Assembly: GCA_964396245.1 (NCBI GenBank)
Contig: CAYNEO010000022.1
Location: 1-55,371, forward strand
Source: CAYNEO01 sp964396245
GTDB lineage: Bacteria > Zixibacteria > MSB-5A5 > GN15 > FEB-12
DNA: 55,371 nucleotides
Direction of reading: 5' to 3'
Shown here piece after piece: positions 25,125-33,404 of this stretch. Position numbers and translations under genes: made by a program. A model generated the notes under the pieces. That model did not search any database, was not told the DNA's origin, and saw only the letters and a list, made by a program, of their open reading frames with translations. Each line of letters starts with the position of its first letter. Position 1 is the first letter of the stretch.

Positions 25125-25457
25125 ATGACGGAGATACATTTCTATTTTGATCCATCGGCCGATGGCATCGCCGTCTTTCTGGGACCAACCGAGGCCACGC
25201 TTATGGAGTTAGCCTGGAAACACCGGCAGCTATCGGTCAAAAAAGCACTCTATTATCTGGGATCAAAAGAAAAACCGGCCTACACTACCGTCATGACCGT
25301 CCTCGGCCGACTTGCCGACAAAGGCCTGCTAGTTCGCGAGAAAGACGGCCGTAATTACGTCTATCTCCCGGCTCTCAGTCGGCGCGAGTTCATCGAAAAT
25401 CGGGTCAAACTCATAAGCCGCTGTCTGAAAAGGAATTTCGGCAAAAATCTCGGTTGA
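25125..25457 (+). CDS. BlaI/MecI-family winged-helix repressor
   Basis: The 110-residue protein has the BlaI core: GPTEATLMELAWKHRQLSVKKALYYL, then AYTTVMTVLGRLADKGLLVREKDGRNYVYLPALSRREF. BlaI proteins bind palindromic operators as dimers and are inactivated by proteolysis by a BlaR-type protease. Here no BlaR gene is adjacent. An ~18-residue N-terminal segment (EIHFYFDPSADGIAVFLG) precedes the core. The gene begins one base after the LiaI-like stop and has no clear ribosome site of its own, so it may be translated by coupling. Confidence 0.85.
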   Translation: MTEIHFYFDPSADGIAVFLGPTEATLMELAWKHRQLSVKKALYYLGSKEKPAYTTVMTVLGRLADKGLLVREKDGRNYVYLPALSRREFIENRVKLISRCLKRNFGKNLG

Positions 25458-25517
25458 TCGCGAATCCTGTTTCGCTCCCGACTGTCCAAACTTCCCCTTC
25501 GCGTCGATATATAGACT

Positions 25518-26282
25518 ATGAGTCTCTTCCGGTTATTGTGTATCATTGGTCTGGTCATCTGGCCGCTCTCTCTCGCGGCAACAACCATACCGCTTGGCGA
25601 TGATGCTACCATGCCGCTCCCCTCGGGTTGGAGTTTGGTGACCGACGACGATGAATACCCGTTCCAGATTGCCGCCGACAACCTCGGCGCCGAATTGCTC
25701 ATATTCGAACATGAATTGACCGGCAGTGACCGTGTAAATGATAAATCCGATCTCAAGGTGGCAGTCGACAATGTCCTGGCCGATGTTATTCCGTTCCTTC
25801 CCGAATCACAGATTCTGGCCAACACCGGCTTTTTCGAGGGCGACCGCGCCGGATTTGTTCTCGATTTTGTTGCCACGGATACAACCCTTGGCGTCCAGCT
25901 TCGCCATCGACTCATGTCATTGATCTACCGTCGACCCGATGGCAGCCAATTGATGTTCACGCTCTGGGCCAAAAGCGCGAACTCGCAATATGCCGGTTTT
26001 GCCGACGACATCCGGCGGATGCAGGATGGATTCACCTATCACGGACCGCGGAGCGACTCAGTGTTCAGCGGCAGTCAGTATACCATGTGGTATGTAATTG
26101 TCGCGCTCTTCTTGATTGTGGGGTTGCTGTATTACTTCAGGGCGTCACGGCTGCGGGCGGGTGAGGTCAACTTTCGCGAGTCGGAAAATCACTGGCGTTG
26201 TGATTGCGGGCGATTGAATCACGTGGAAACGGATCACTGTAAACGATGCGGTCAACCCCGGCAGACGATGAAAATTACTTAG
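25518..26282 (+). CDS. exported membrane protein with C-terminal RanBP2-type zinc ribbon
   Basis: The 254-residue protein has a signal peptide (1-21), an extracytoplasmic domain of ~170 residues without recognisable motif, one membrane helix (about residues 193-211), and a cytoplasmic tail HWRCDCGRLNHVETDHCKRCGQP with four cysteines spaced as in RanBP2-type zinc ribbons. I do not recognise a named family. It follows the BlaI-type gene after 60 nt. Its last 8 nt overlap the convergent epimerase gene. A role in sensing envelope state is possible but unproven. Confidence 0.65.
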   Translation: MSLFRLLCIIGLVIWPLSLAATTIPLGDDATMPLPSGWSLVTDDDEYPFQIAADNLGAELLIFEHELTGSDRVNDKSDLKVAVDNVLADVIPFLPESQILANTGFFEGDRAGFVLDFVATDTTLGVQLRHRLMSLIYRRPDGSQLMFTLWAKSANSQYAGFADDIRRMQDGFTYHGPRSDSVFSGSQYTMWYVIVALFLIVGLLYYFRASRLRAGEVNFRESENHWRCDCGRLNHVETDHCKRCGQPRQTMKIT

Positions 26283-26718
26283 ACTTTTCCTGGAGTTCCA
26301 CCAGCACGCCGTTGCACGACGACGGGTGCACGAAAGCGACTTTATCCCCCTCGGCACCAATTTTGGGCGTCTCGTCGATCAAACGTGCACCGGCTGCTTT
26401 CAACTCGGCGAGCTTCTCCTCGAGGTCATCGACATACAGGCATATATGATGGAGCCCTTCCCCTTTTTTGGCGATGAATCTGCCCACCGGACTGTCGTCC
26501 GAAAGAGGACTGACAAGTTCGATATTCCCGCCGCTGTGCTCACCGTCGGTGTCAGATGAAAAAATCGCCACTTTCACCTGCTGCTCGGGGACTTCTTTCA
26601 CCAGGGTCGGCGCCTGCCCCGTAAGGGTTTGAAACAACTCGACACTCTCGTCGAGATTCGAAACCGCGATACTGACATGCGATATGAGGGGTTTACCGGA
26701 CACGGCGCCAGCCTGCAT
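26275..26718 (-). CDS. mce: methylmalonyl-CoA epimerase
   Basis: The 147-residue protein is a single VOC (glyoxalase fold) domain: ISHVSIAVSNLDESVELFQTLTG, then EGLHHICLYVDDLEEKL, then KVAFVHPSSCNGVLVEL. The His, His and Glu metal ligands of the family are all placed as expected. It converts (S)- to (R)-methylmalonyl-CoA. It is the last gene of the propionyl-CoA/methylmalonyl-CoA operon, which confirms the call. The start has no clear ribosome site; a GTG five codons later is possible. Confidence 0.93.
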   Translation of the reverse strand: MQAGAVSGKPLISHVSIAVSNLDESVELFQTLTGQAPTLVKEVPEQQVKVAIFSSDTDGEHSGGNIELVSPLSDDSPVGRFIAKKGEGLHHICLYVDDLEEKLAELKAAGARLIDETPKIGAEGDKVAFVHPSSCNGVLVELQEKSK

Positions 26719-26721
26719 GCT

Positions 26722-27282
26722 TCATTGATTTAAGGAGTCGGTCCACTTGTTTAGAACATCAGCCTCATGCTGGGCATCGAAATTACTGATCGTGGGGCGA
26801 ATCCAGCGACCATCGCGCTTGTACATCCGTTCGTAGTTGCCATGCTCCCAGGTTCTCCCTGATGGTCCTACGAACCAGAGCTTCTCGAACACATACGCGG
26901 AATCACCGCTCCTGAAAAACTGAATGCTCTTTATCTGTTGATCGATAAGGGAGTCAGCCGAGGCGTCCGCAATTCGCTGCACTTCGAGATACTCGTCGAA
27001 CGTGTACTCATCCCGGAGATAGGGAAACTCCATATCGTACAGGGCGGCCTTATCGCGGTACTTCCACCGTTTCAGGGCCGTCTTCAGCGCCTTGTCGATC
27101 TCGATCGAGTCTTTCGTCCGCTGATCCATCTCAGCCACCGCCCCGCTCGTATCCAATAGACTCGCGGCCCCGGAATCGTCCGCCTTATTGCCTTCCTGTT
27201 GACTGCACGCAACAGCCAAGCCGATAAGCAGGGTCGTTAGGAACGCGAGGACCCTCATATGTCGTCTAACACCGATGTTCAT
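26722..27282 (-). CDS. lipoprotein of unknown function inside the methylmalonyl operon
   Basis: About 186 residues. An arginine-rich N-terminus (MNIGVRRHMRVLAFL) leads into a hydrophobic stretch ending LAVAC-SQQ, a plausible lipoprotein signal. The rest is a small alpha+beta domain (SIEIDKALKTALKRWKYRDKAALYDMEFPYLRDEYTFDEYLEVQRI...; YVFEKLWFVGPSGRTWEHGNYERMYKRDGRWIRP) like NTF2-type or DUF-type periplasmic domains, not recognised further. The start at 27282 lies one base after the biotin-carrier stop; ATG 27258 is an alternative. Its position between two carboxylase-pathway genes is odd for an exported protein. Confidence 0.6.
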   Translation of the reverse strand: MNIGVRRHMRVLAFLTTLLIGLAVACSQQEGNKADDSGAASLLDTSGAVAEMDQRTKDSIEIDKALKTALKRWKYRDKAALYDMEFPYLRDEYTFDEYLEVQRIADASADSLIDQQIKSIQFFRSGDSAYVFEKLWFVGPSGRTWEHGNYERMYKRDGRWIRPTISNFDAQHEADVLNKWTDSLNQ

Positions 27283-27283
27283 C

Positions 27284-27796
27284 TCATTCAAACTCCAGCA
27301 AGATGTCGCCCTTTTCCACCGACTGTCCGCCGGTGACATGGACCGTCTTCACGGTCGATTCCCCTCTGGCCTTGACGATATTCTCCATCTTCATTGCCTC
27401 GATCACCAGCAGGGGCATACCCTTCTTGACCTTGTCTCCCGCCTTGACCTTCACTGTCATCACCAACCCGGGCATCGGCGCCTTGATAGTCGTTTCTACC
27501 GCCGCCCCGGCCGAGATGCCTGCGGCTTTCCGCAACTGGGCAAGGTTATAATCTTCTACAATCGCAGGTATCTCGAGTCCCTTCATAAATATAATTTTTC
27601 CGCCGTTCGTACCATTCACCCGGATATCGACCTCGAACGACTGATTGTCCACGAACAGCAGTGACCGCGTTTCTCCGAGATCACGATTCTGAAGATTCAC
27701 GGGCCGGCCGTTGATCTTCGCATCAAGTTGACCGCCGTGCATGTCAAGTTCGACATCGTATTCGCGACCGTCTATGATAACCTGGTATCGCTGCAT
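27284..27796 (-). CDS. biotin carboxyl carrier protein of acyl-CoA carboxylase
   Basis: The 170-residue protein ends in a biotinyl domain with the biotinylated Lys in VIEAMKMEN and the downstream GGQSVEKGDILLEFE. The N-terminal ~95 residues (YQVIIDGREYDVELDMHGG...) form an extra domain like that between biotin carboxylase and BCCP in propionyl-CoA carboxylase. The start codon overlaps the carboxylase stop (TAATG), so both subunits are coupled. It carries CO2 on biotin between the carboxylase and carboxyltransferase subunits. Confidence 0.92.
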   Translation of the reverse strand: MQRYQVIIDGREYDVELDMHGGQLDAKINGRPVNLQNRDLGETRSLLFVDNQSFEVDIRVNGTNGGKIIFMKGLEIPAIVEDYNLAQLRKAAGISAGAAVETTIKAPMPGLVMTVKVKAGDKVKKGMPLLVIEAMKMENIVKARGESTVKTVHVTGGQSVEKGDILLEFE

Positions 27797-29334
27797 TATC
27801 GGCTTCCTCCGAAAGTTCGAAGGTTCTGCCGGCGGTGGACAGTCACCCAACCGCACGGTTTCTTGTTCGCGCGGTTCGAATTGCCCACCAGTACCCGCCG
27901 CTCCTTGAGAAACTTGTCGAGCGCAGCCGCCAGCGCGGCATTTTCCCGGATCGTATCATCCAGGCGGCTGAAATTGTTATCGGGATACTCCTCCTGGAGA
28001 AAACGTGTTGACAGATTTCCCGCGACGAATGTGGGATTATCCATGATCACCTGGTGAAAACCGATAGTGGTATCGACTCCGCCGACGCGAAATTCCTGAA
28101 GGGCCCGCTTGGTGCGCCGAATCGCCTCGTCACGATCCTTGCCGTACACGATCATCTTCGCCACCATCGGATCGTAAAACACCGGTATCTGCGAATTCAG
28201 AATCACCCCGGAATCAACCCGCACGCCCGGTCCGGCCGGCATCCGGTAATGACTCAGCGTACCGGTCGAGGGCACAAAACCCTCTTCGGGATTCTCCGCG
28301 TAAATACGGCACTCGATCGCATGGCCCGTGAATGTGATATCTTCCTGCCTGAACGGAAGCGGCTCGCCTTCCGCAATTCGGATTTGCTCCCTCACGAGAT
28401 CGAGACCGGTGACCATTTCCGTCACCGGATGTTCCACCTGCAAACGAGTGTTGACCTCGAGGAAATAGAACGAGAGATCCTGATCAACCATGAACTCCAC
28501 CGTTCCGGCTCCGACATAGCCGGACTCTTTCGCGATACTCACCGCCGCCCCGCCCATTCGTTCACGAAGTTCCGGGGTCATGACCGGCGATGGCGACTCC
28601 TCAATCACCTTCTGGTGCCGTCGCTGAATGGAGCACTCGCGTTCACCGAGATGAACGGCGTTTCCGTGCTGATCGCAGAGAATCTGAATTTCGATGTGTC
28701 TCGGTCGTGCAAGGTACTTCTCGATATAAACGCGGCCATCGCCAAACGCGGAGCGGGCCTCGTTGGCTGCGGACTCGAGCGACTCCGCAAACAACTCCTC
28801 GGACTCGACCACCCGCATCCCCTTGCCGCCGCCTCCGGCGGCAGCCTTTACCAGGACCGGGAAACCGACCATCCGCGCCAGCGCGAGTGCCTGTTCGCCC
28901 CCCTGCCCGTGTATATCCGCGCCCGGAACTACCGGCAGTTTGGCCGCCAGCGCCGTCTCCCGCGCCAGGAGCTTGTCGCCCAGAAGGCGAATCGTCTCCG
29001 GCTTCGGACCGATAAATATCAGGTCGTTGCGAACACACGCCTCAGCGAACTCAGCATTCTCCGCAAGGAACCCGTATCCGGGGTGGATGGCATCAGCGCC
29101 GGAGCGTTTGGCCACGTCGATTATCTTGTCGATTACGAGATAGCTTTCTGTCGACGGCGATGGTCCTATCGGGTATGCTTCATCTGCCATGCGCACATGG
29201 ATTGCCGCCGCATCGCACTCCGAATACACCGCCACCGACCGGATACCGAGGTCATGACAACAGCGGATTACCCGCACGGCAATCTCGCCCCGGTTGGCGA
29301 CCAGGACTTTCTTTATCTTTCGTTTCGTGACCAT
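27796..29334 (-). CDS. biotin carboxylase subunit of acyl-CoA carboxylase (AccC/PccA type)
   Basis: The 512-residue ATP-grasp enzyme has VLVANRGEIAVRVIRCCHDLGI, the glycine-rich ATP loop AAAGGGGKGMRVV, RRHQKVIEESPSP, and FLEVNTRLQVEHPVTEMVTGLDLV, all diagnostic of biotin carboxylase. It is somewhat longer than E. coli AccC because of a C-terminal tail. Together with the adjacent biotin carrier and carboxyltransferase it should form propionyl-CoA carboxylase, or a mixed acetyl/propionyl enzyme, in the cytosol. Confidence 0.94.
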   Translation of the reverse strand: MVTKRKIKKVLVANRGEIAVRVIRCCHDLGIRSVAVYSECDAAAIHVRMADEAYPIGPSPSTESYLVIDKIIDVAKRSGADAIHPGYGFLAENAEFAEACVRNDLIFIGPKPETIRLLGDKLLARETALAAKLPVVPGADIHGQGGEQALALARMVGFPVLVKAAAGGGGKGMRVVESEELFAESLESAANEARSAFGDGRVYIEKYLARPRHIEIQILCDQHGNAVHLGERECSIQRRHQKVIEESPSPVMTPELRERMGGAAVSIAKESGYVGAGTVEFMVDQDLSFYFLEVNTRLQVEHPVTEMVTGLDLVREQIRIAEGEPLPFRQEDITFTGHAIECRIYAENPEEGFVPSTGTLSHYRMPAGPGVRVDSGVILNSQIPVFYDPMVAKMIVYGKDRDEAIRRTKRALQEFRVGGVDTTIGFHQVIMDNPTFVAGNLSTRFLQEEYPDNNFSRLDDTIRENAALAAALDKFLKERRVLVGNSNRANKKPCGWVTVHRRQNLRTFGGSR

Positions 29335-29342
29335 CGGCTATC

Positions 29343-30893
29343 CTATAACGGTATATTCCCGTGCTTTTTCGCCGGATTTGAATCTTTTTTTGTTTCCAGC
29401 ATCTCGAACGCCCGAATCAGCCGCGCCCGCGTCCGTTTCGGCTCGATCACATCATCGACATATCCCCGCGCCGCCGCAATGAACGGGTTCGCGAATTTCT
29501 CACGATATTCATCGGTCATCTTCTGGATTTCCGCTTCGGGGTCGGACGCTTCGGCGATCTTCTTCTTGAATATGATTTCAACCGCACCTTTCGGGCCCAT
29601 CACCGCAATTTCAGCTGTCGGCCAGGCATAGTTCATGTCGCCGCGCACATGCTTCGAATTCATAACATCGTACGCCCCGCCGTACGCCTTGCGCGTGATG
29701 ACCGTCACCTTCGGCACCGTCGCTTCGCAGTAGGCATAGAGCAACTTGGCGCCGTTACGAATAATACCGCCGTGCTCCTGATCGGTTCCGGGCATAAATC
29801 CGGGCACGTCTTCGAATGTCAGGATGGGTATATTGAACGCATCGCAGAACCGGATGAACCGGGCGCCCTTGGTCGAAGAATTGATATCGAGCACTCCCGC
29901 CAGCACTGCCGGCTGATTGGCGATAATGCCTATCGACCGGCCGTACAACCGCGCAAACCCGACCACGATATTCGGCGCAAAATCTTCGTGTATCTCCAGA
30001 AACGAGCCGGCATCCATGACCCGATTAATGACATCCTTGATGTCATACGGCTGATTTGGATTTTCCGGCACGATCCGGTTCAGCTCTTCATCGGCGCGGT
30101 CGGGCGGGTCGGTACACTCTTCCCACGGCGGGTCCTCACAATTATTCTGCGGGATGTAACCGAACAGCTTTTTCAGCTTCGATATGGCGTCCGCTTCGTT
30201 CTCGCAGGCGAAATGCGCTACGCCCGACTTGGAAGCATGCACCACTGCGCCGCCGAGCTCTTCCGAGGTCACCATCTCATGCGTCACTGTCTTGACCACA
30301 TTCGGACCGGTCACGAACATGTACGACGTCCCTTTAGTCATCAGGACAAAATCCGTGATAGCCGGACTGTACACCGCGCCCCCGGCGCATGGACCGAGAA
30401 TCACGGAAATCTGCGGGACCACCCCCGACGCCAGCGTGTTGAGCAGGAAGATGTCGGCGTAACCGCCCAGTGACACCACTCCCTCCTGAATGCGCGCGCC
30501 GCCGGAGTCGTTCAGACCGATAATCGGCGCCCCCACCTTCATCGCCATCTCCATGACCTTGCAGACTTTCTCCGCGTGGGCCTCCGATAGCGATCCGCCG
30601 AATACCGTGAAATCCTGCGAGAAAATATACACCAGGCGGCCGTTGATCTTGCCGCAGCCCGTCACCACGCCGTCGCCCAGAACCCTGTGTTCGGCCAGGC
30701 CGAAATCCGAAGACCGGTGGGTGACAAACATATCGAACTCCTCGAACGAATTGGGATCAACCAGCAGTTCGATACGTTCCCGCGCGGTCAATTTCTTCTT
30801 CGCGTGCTGAGCGTCAATCCGCTTCTGTCCGCCGCCCAGCCGGGCCCTGGCGCGCATTTCATCGAGTTGGTTCAATTTTTCTTCAAGCGACAC
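29343..30893 (-). CDS. pccB: acyl-CoA carboxylase carboxyltransferase subunit (PccB type)
   Basis: The 516-residue subunit carries both carboxyltransferase halves: the N-terminal half with oxyanion-hole GGARIQEGV and SVILGPCAGGAVYSPAITDFVLM, and the C-terminal half with DVPGFMPGTDQEHGGIIRNGAKLLYAY and VTVITRKAYGGAYDVMNSKH. It lies in the operon with methylmalonyl-CoA mutase and epimerase, so propionyl-CoA is the likely main substrate, giving (S)-methylmalonyl-CoA. Nine nt separate it from the biotin carboxylase gene. Confidence 0.93.
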   Translation of the reverse strand: MSLEEKLNQLDEMRARARLGGGQKRIDAQHAKKKLTARERIELLVDPNSFEEFDMFVTHRSSDFGLAEHRVLGDGVVTGCGKINGRLVYIFSQDFTVFGGSLSEAHAEKVCKVMEMAMKVGAPIIGLNDSGGARIQEGVVSLGGYADIFLLNTLASGVVPQISVILGPCAGGAVYSPAITDFVLMTKGTSYMFVTGPNVVKTVTHEMVTSEELGGAVVHASKSGVAHFACENEADAISKLKKLFGYIPQNNCEDPPWEECTDPPDRADEELNRIVPENPNQPYDIKDVINRVMDAGSFLEIHEDFAPNIVVGFARLYGRSIGIIANQPAVLAGVLDINSSTKGARFIRFCDAFNIPILTFEDVPGFMPGTDQEHGGIIRNGAKLLYAYCEATVPKVTVITRKAYGGAYDVMNSKHVRGDMNYAWPTAEIAVMGPKGAVEIIFKKKIAEASDPEAEIQKMTDEYREKFANPFIAAARGYVDDVIEPKRTRARLIRAFEMLETKKDSNPAKKHGNIPL

Positions 30894-30901
30894 GAAACCA
30901 C

Positions 30902-31765
30902 CTATTGCGTTTGGTACTCCGGCAAACCGGTCTGGACCGGCTCGACCGTCAACTTTCTATCGACCTCTTTTATTCTCGCCAGCGGCGTATATATGTCATG
31001 GTCAAATGCCATCACGACGTCTTTATTCACAATTCTGGGCAGCGTCCGCCGCTTGATTTCCATTGTCTCCAGCGGAAACAGGTCGGTTGCCGGCACATAT
31101 GCCACCCGCATGTGGGCCGAGGTGCAGAAAATGTCTGCATAATAGAAAACACTTGTACCGCCGGATTCAATCTCCAGCGCGTAGTGTCCCTGCGTATGTC
31201 CGCCCGTGTGCACTGCCTTGATTCCGGGAAACAACTCCGAATCGGCCTCCACGAACTTCACCTGCCCCGCATCCTCGAGCGCTTTCAGCCGCTCCGGCAC
31301 GTACACTGCCGCCGTCCGTTCATCCGGATTCATCGCCACGTCCCACTCCCGACGCGAGATCAGATACTGTGCCTTCGGGAATCGCGGCGCGTACTTCCCA
31401 TCGACCAGCTTCACCGCCCCGGCGCTGTGGTCGGTGTGAAGATGCGTGAGAATGACATAATCTAAATTTTCCGGCCTCAGTCCCAGTCCCGACAGCCCGG
31501 ATTCCATTCGAGTCACACCGTCCGTCCCGTAGATTTTCTTCTCCCGGTCGGTCAGCGTATCGCCGAGTCCGGCATCGAACATCATCGTCTTCCCGTGCGC
31601 TTTCAGCACGAAAAGATTGGTGACCATGGGAATCAGGTTGTTTTCGTCGGCTGGTATCAGCCTCTGCCAGATGGATTTGGGTATGACACCGAACATCGAG
31701 CCTCCGTCGAGCCGGAATTTCTGCTCGACGAAGGCATGTATTTCGAACTCACCGAATATCATCAA
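30902..31765 (-). CDS. MBL-fold metallohydrolase
   Basis: The 287-residue protein has the metallo-beta-lactamase motif HxHxDH (THLHTDHSAG), a second His in HTGGHTQGHYAL, and Asp in YYADI. The layout, with an N-terminal NLFVLKAHGKTMMFDAGLGDT, is like AHL-lactonase/YtnP-type hydrolases. The substrate is unknown. It is embedded in the acyl-CoA operon, overlapping the acyl-CoA dehydrogenase by 4 nt and only 8 nt from pccB, so a thioester or lactone of this pathway is a reasonable guess. Confidence 0.82.
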   Translation of the reverse strand: MMIFGEFEIHAFVEQKFRLDGGSMFGVIPKSIWQRLIPADENNLIPMVTNLFVLKAHGKTMMFDAGLGDTLTDREKKIYGTDGVTRMESGLSGLGLRPENLDYVILTHLHTDHSAGAVKLVDGKYAPRFPKAQYLISRREWDVAMNPDERTAAVYVPERLKALEDAGQVKFVEADSELFPGIKAVHTGGHTQGHYALEIESGGTSVFYYADIFCTSAHMRVAYVPATDLFPLETMEIKRRTLPRIVNKDVVMAFDHDIYTPLARIKEVDRKLTVEPVQTGLPEYQTQ

Positions 31766-32907
31766 CGACCTATGACATTGCCGGCAATGACCAGGCGCTG
31801 GACCTCCGAGGTTCCCTCGTAGATCTCCAGCACGCGCTGATCGCGGTACAGCTTCTCGATGGGTGAGAACTCACCGATGTAGCCGTAGCCGGCGTGAATC
31901 TGCATGGCGCGGTCGACACAGAAATTCGCCGTCTCGGTCGCATGCAGTTTCGCCTGCGCCGCCTCGAGACTGAACCGCTCACCGCGGTCCTGCAAACCGA
32001 CTGCCTTGTATGTCATCATCCGCGCCGCCTCGAGCTGTACCGACATGTTCGCGATCATCCACTGAATTGCCTGTAACTTCGCGATCGGCTGACCGAAGGC
32101 GATCCGCTTCTTGGAGTACGATACCGACTCGTCAAGCGCGCGCTGCGAGATACCAACGCCCTGCGCCGCCACGCCGATACGCGCGCTGTCCAGCGTCATC
32201 ATGGCATACCGGAACCCCTTGCCGATATCACCCAGTAGGTTCTCTTTCGGCACCACGACATCCTTCAGGACAATGCCGCCGGTCGTCGCCGCCCGCATGC
32301 CCATTTTGTGCCGCAGGGTTCGTGCCTGCCAGCCGGACTGCTTGGTATCATCGACAATCATTGCCGACAGCTTCGGCTGACCCTCGATCTTGCAGAACAA
32401 TACCGCCAGGTCGGCGATATCACCGTGCATGATAAATATCTTTTCGCCGTTGACCACGTAATGATCACCCTTGTCGACCGCGACCGTCTGCTGGTTGGCC
32501 GCATCCGAACCGGCTTCCGGCTCGGTCAGGACAAACGCCGGAATCCGTTTACCGGTGGCGCAGTCCGGGACATATTTCTTCTTCTGCTCGTCGCTGCCGA
32601 AATGCAGGATCGGGAAAGTCGCCAGTTCACCCACCGCGCAAAGAAGACCAATGGCCGCATCGTGATAGCACATGTCTTCGATAAGGGTGATATACTCGAG
32701 ATGAGACTTTTCCCGGCCGCCGAACTCCTTCGGCATGGCATAACCGATAAAACCGGCCTCACCGATCTTCTTGTACAGGTCAACCGGGAACTTGCGCGGC
32801 TCCGGCATCCGGTCGAGCTCTTCCGAACGCGGGTACATTTCCTTTTCCGCAAAGGCCTTTACTTCGTCCCTGACAGCCTGTTGTTTCGGGTCGATATTAT
32901 ACGGCAT
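31762..32907 (-). CDS. acyl-CoA dehydrogenase
   Basis: The 381-residue flavoenzyme shows the family blocks FVLTEPEAGSDAANQQT, YVVNGEKIFIMHGDIADLAVLF, and the C-terminal QIHAGYGYIGEFSPIEKLYRDQRVLEIYEGTSEVQRLVIA, with the catalytic Glu in IYEGTSE. It oxidises an acyl-CoA to the 2-enoyl-CoA and passes electrons to ETF. In this operon it probably feeds branched- or short-chain acyl-CoA toward propionyl-CoA. The chain-length preference is not readable from sequence alone. Confidence 0.92.
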   Translation of the reverse strand: MPYNIDPKQQAVRDEVKAFAEKEMYPRSEELDRMPEPRKFPVDLYKKIGEAGFIGYAMPKEFGGREKSHLEYITLIEDMCYHDAAIGLLCAVGELATFPILHFGSDEQKKKYVPDCATGKRIPAFVLTEPEAGSDAANQQTVAVDKGDHYVVNGEKIFIMHGDIADLAVLFCKIEGQPKLSAMIVDDTKQSGWQARTLRHKMGMRAATTGGIVLKDVVVPKENLLGDIGKGFRYAMMTLDSARIGVAAQGVGISQRALDESVSYSKKRIAFGQPIAKLQAIQWMIANMSVQLEAARMMTYKAVGLQDRGERFSLEAAQAKLHATETANFCVDRAMQIHAGYGYIGEFSPIEKLYRDQRVLEIYEGTSEVQRLVIAGNVIGR

Positions 32908-32952
32908 ACTTCCTCCTTACAAACACCATATCAATTCGTGAATCAGTGATAG

Positions 32953-33372
32953 CTACATCAGTTTCTCGTCGGTTTTCTTCTGACCGACCGTCTTGCGCAG
33001 GAATTCGATGGCTTCCTCGGTAGGTGCTCCGGGAGTGAACACTTTCGCGACACCCATCTTCTCGAGTTCCGCCTTGTCATCGTCCGGGATTATCCCGCCG
33101 CCGAAAAGCAGAATGTCCTCCGCCCCGCGCCGTTTCAACTCCTCGAGAATCGCCGGGAAAAGCGTCATGTGCGCGCCCGAAAGAATCGATACGCCGATAG
33201 CATCGACATCCTCCTGGATAGCGGCATCGACAATCATCGGCGGTGTCTGGCGAAGTCCGGTGTAGATAACTTCCATCCCGGCGTCCCGCAGCGCTGCGGC
33301 GACAACCTTTACTCCCCGGTCGTGACCGTCCAGACCGGGCTTGGCAAGCAGAACTCTAATCTTCTTTTCCAT
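32953..33372 (-). CDS. methylmalonyl-CoA mutase, B12-binding (small) subunit
   Basis: The 139-residue protein is a stand-alone cobalamin-binding domain with the base-off/His-on motif DxHxxG (GLDGHDRGVKVVA), then SILSGAHM and LFGGGIIPDDD. It supplies the B12 part of a split methylmalonyl-CoA mutase; the catalytic subunit is encoded 32 nt upstream. Split mutases of this type are common in archaea and several bacterial phyla. Confidence 0.94.
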   Translation of the reverse strand: MEKKIRVLLAKPGLDGHDRGVKVVAAALRDAGMEVIYTGLRQTPPMIVDAAIQEDVDAIGVSILSGAHMTLFPAILEELKRRGAEDILLFGGGIIPDDDKAELEKMGVAKVFTPGAPTEEAIEFLRKTVGQKKTDEKLM

Positions 33373-33404
33373 AATAACCTGTATGACTATTCCTTATTAT
33401 CGTA

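Noticed and set aside
28054..29631. 525-codon plus-strand frame opposite the biotin carboxylase
   Set aside because: Antisense to a strongly conserved enzyme; no domain signature or ribosome site.
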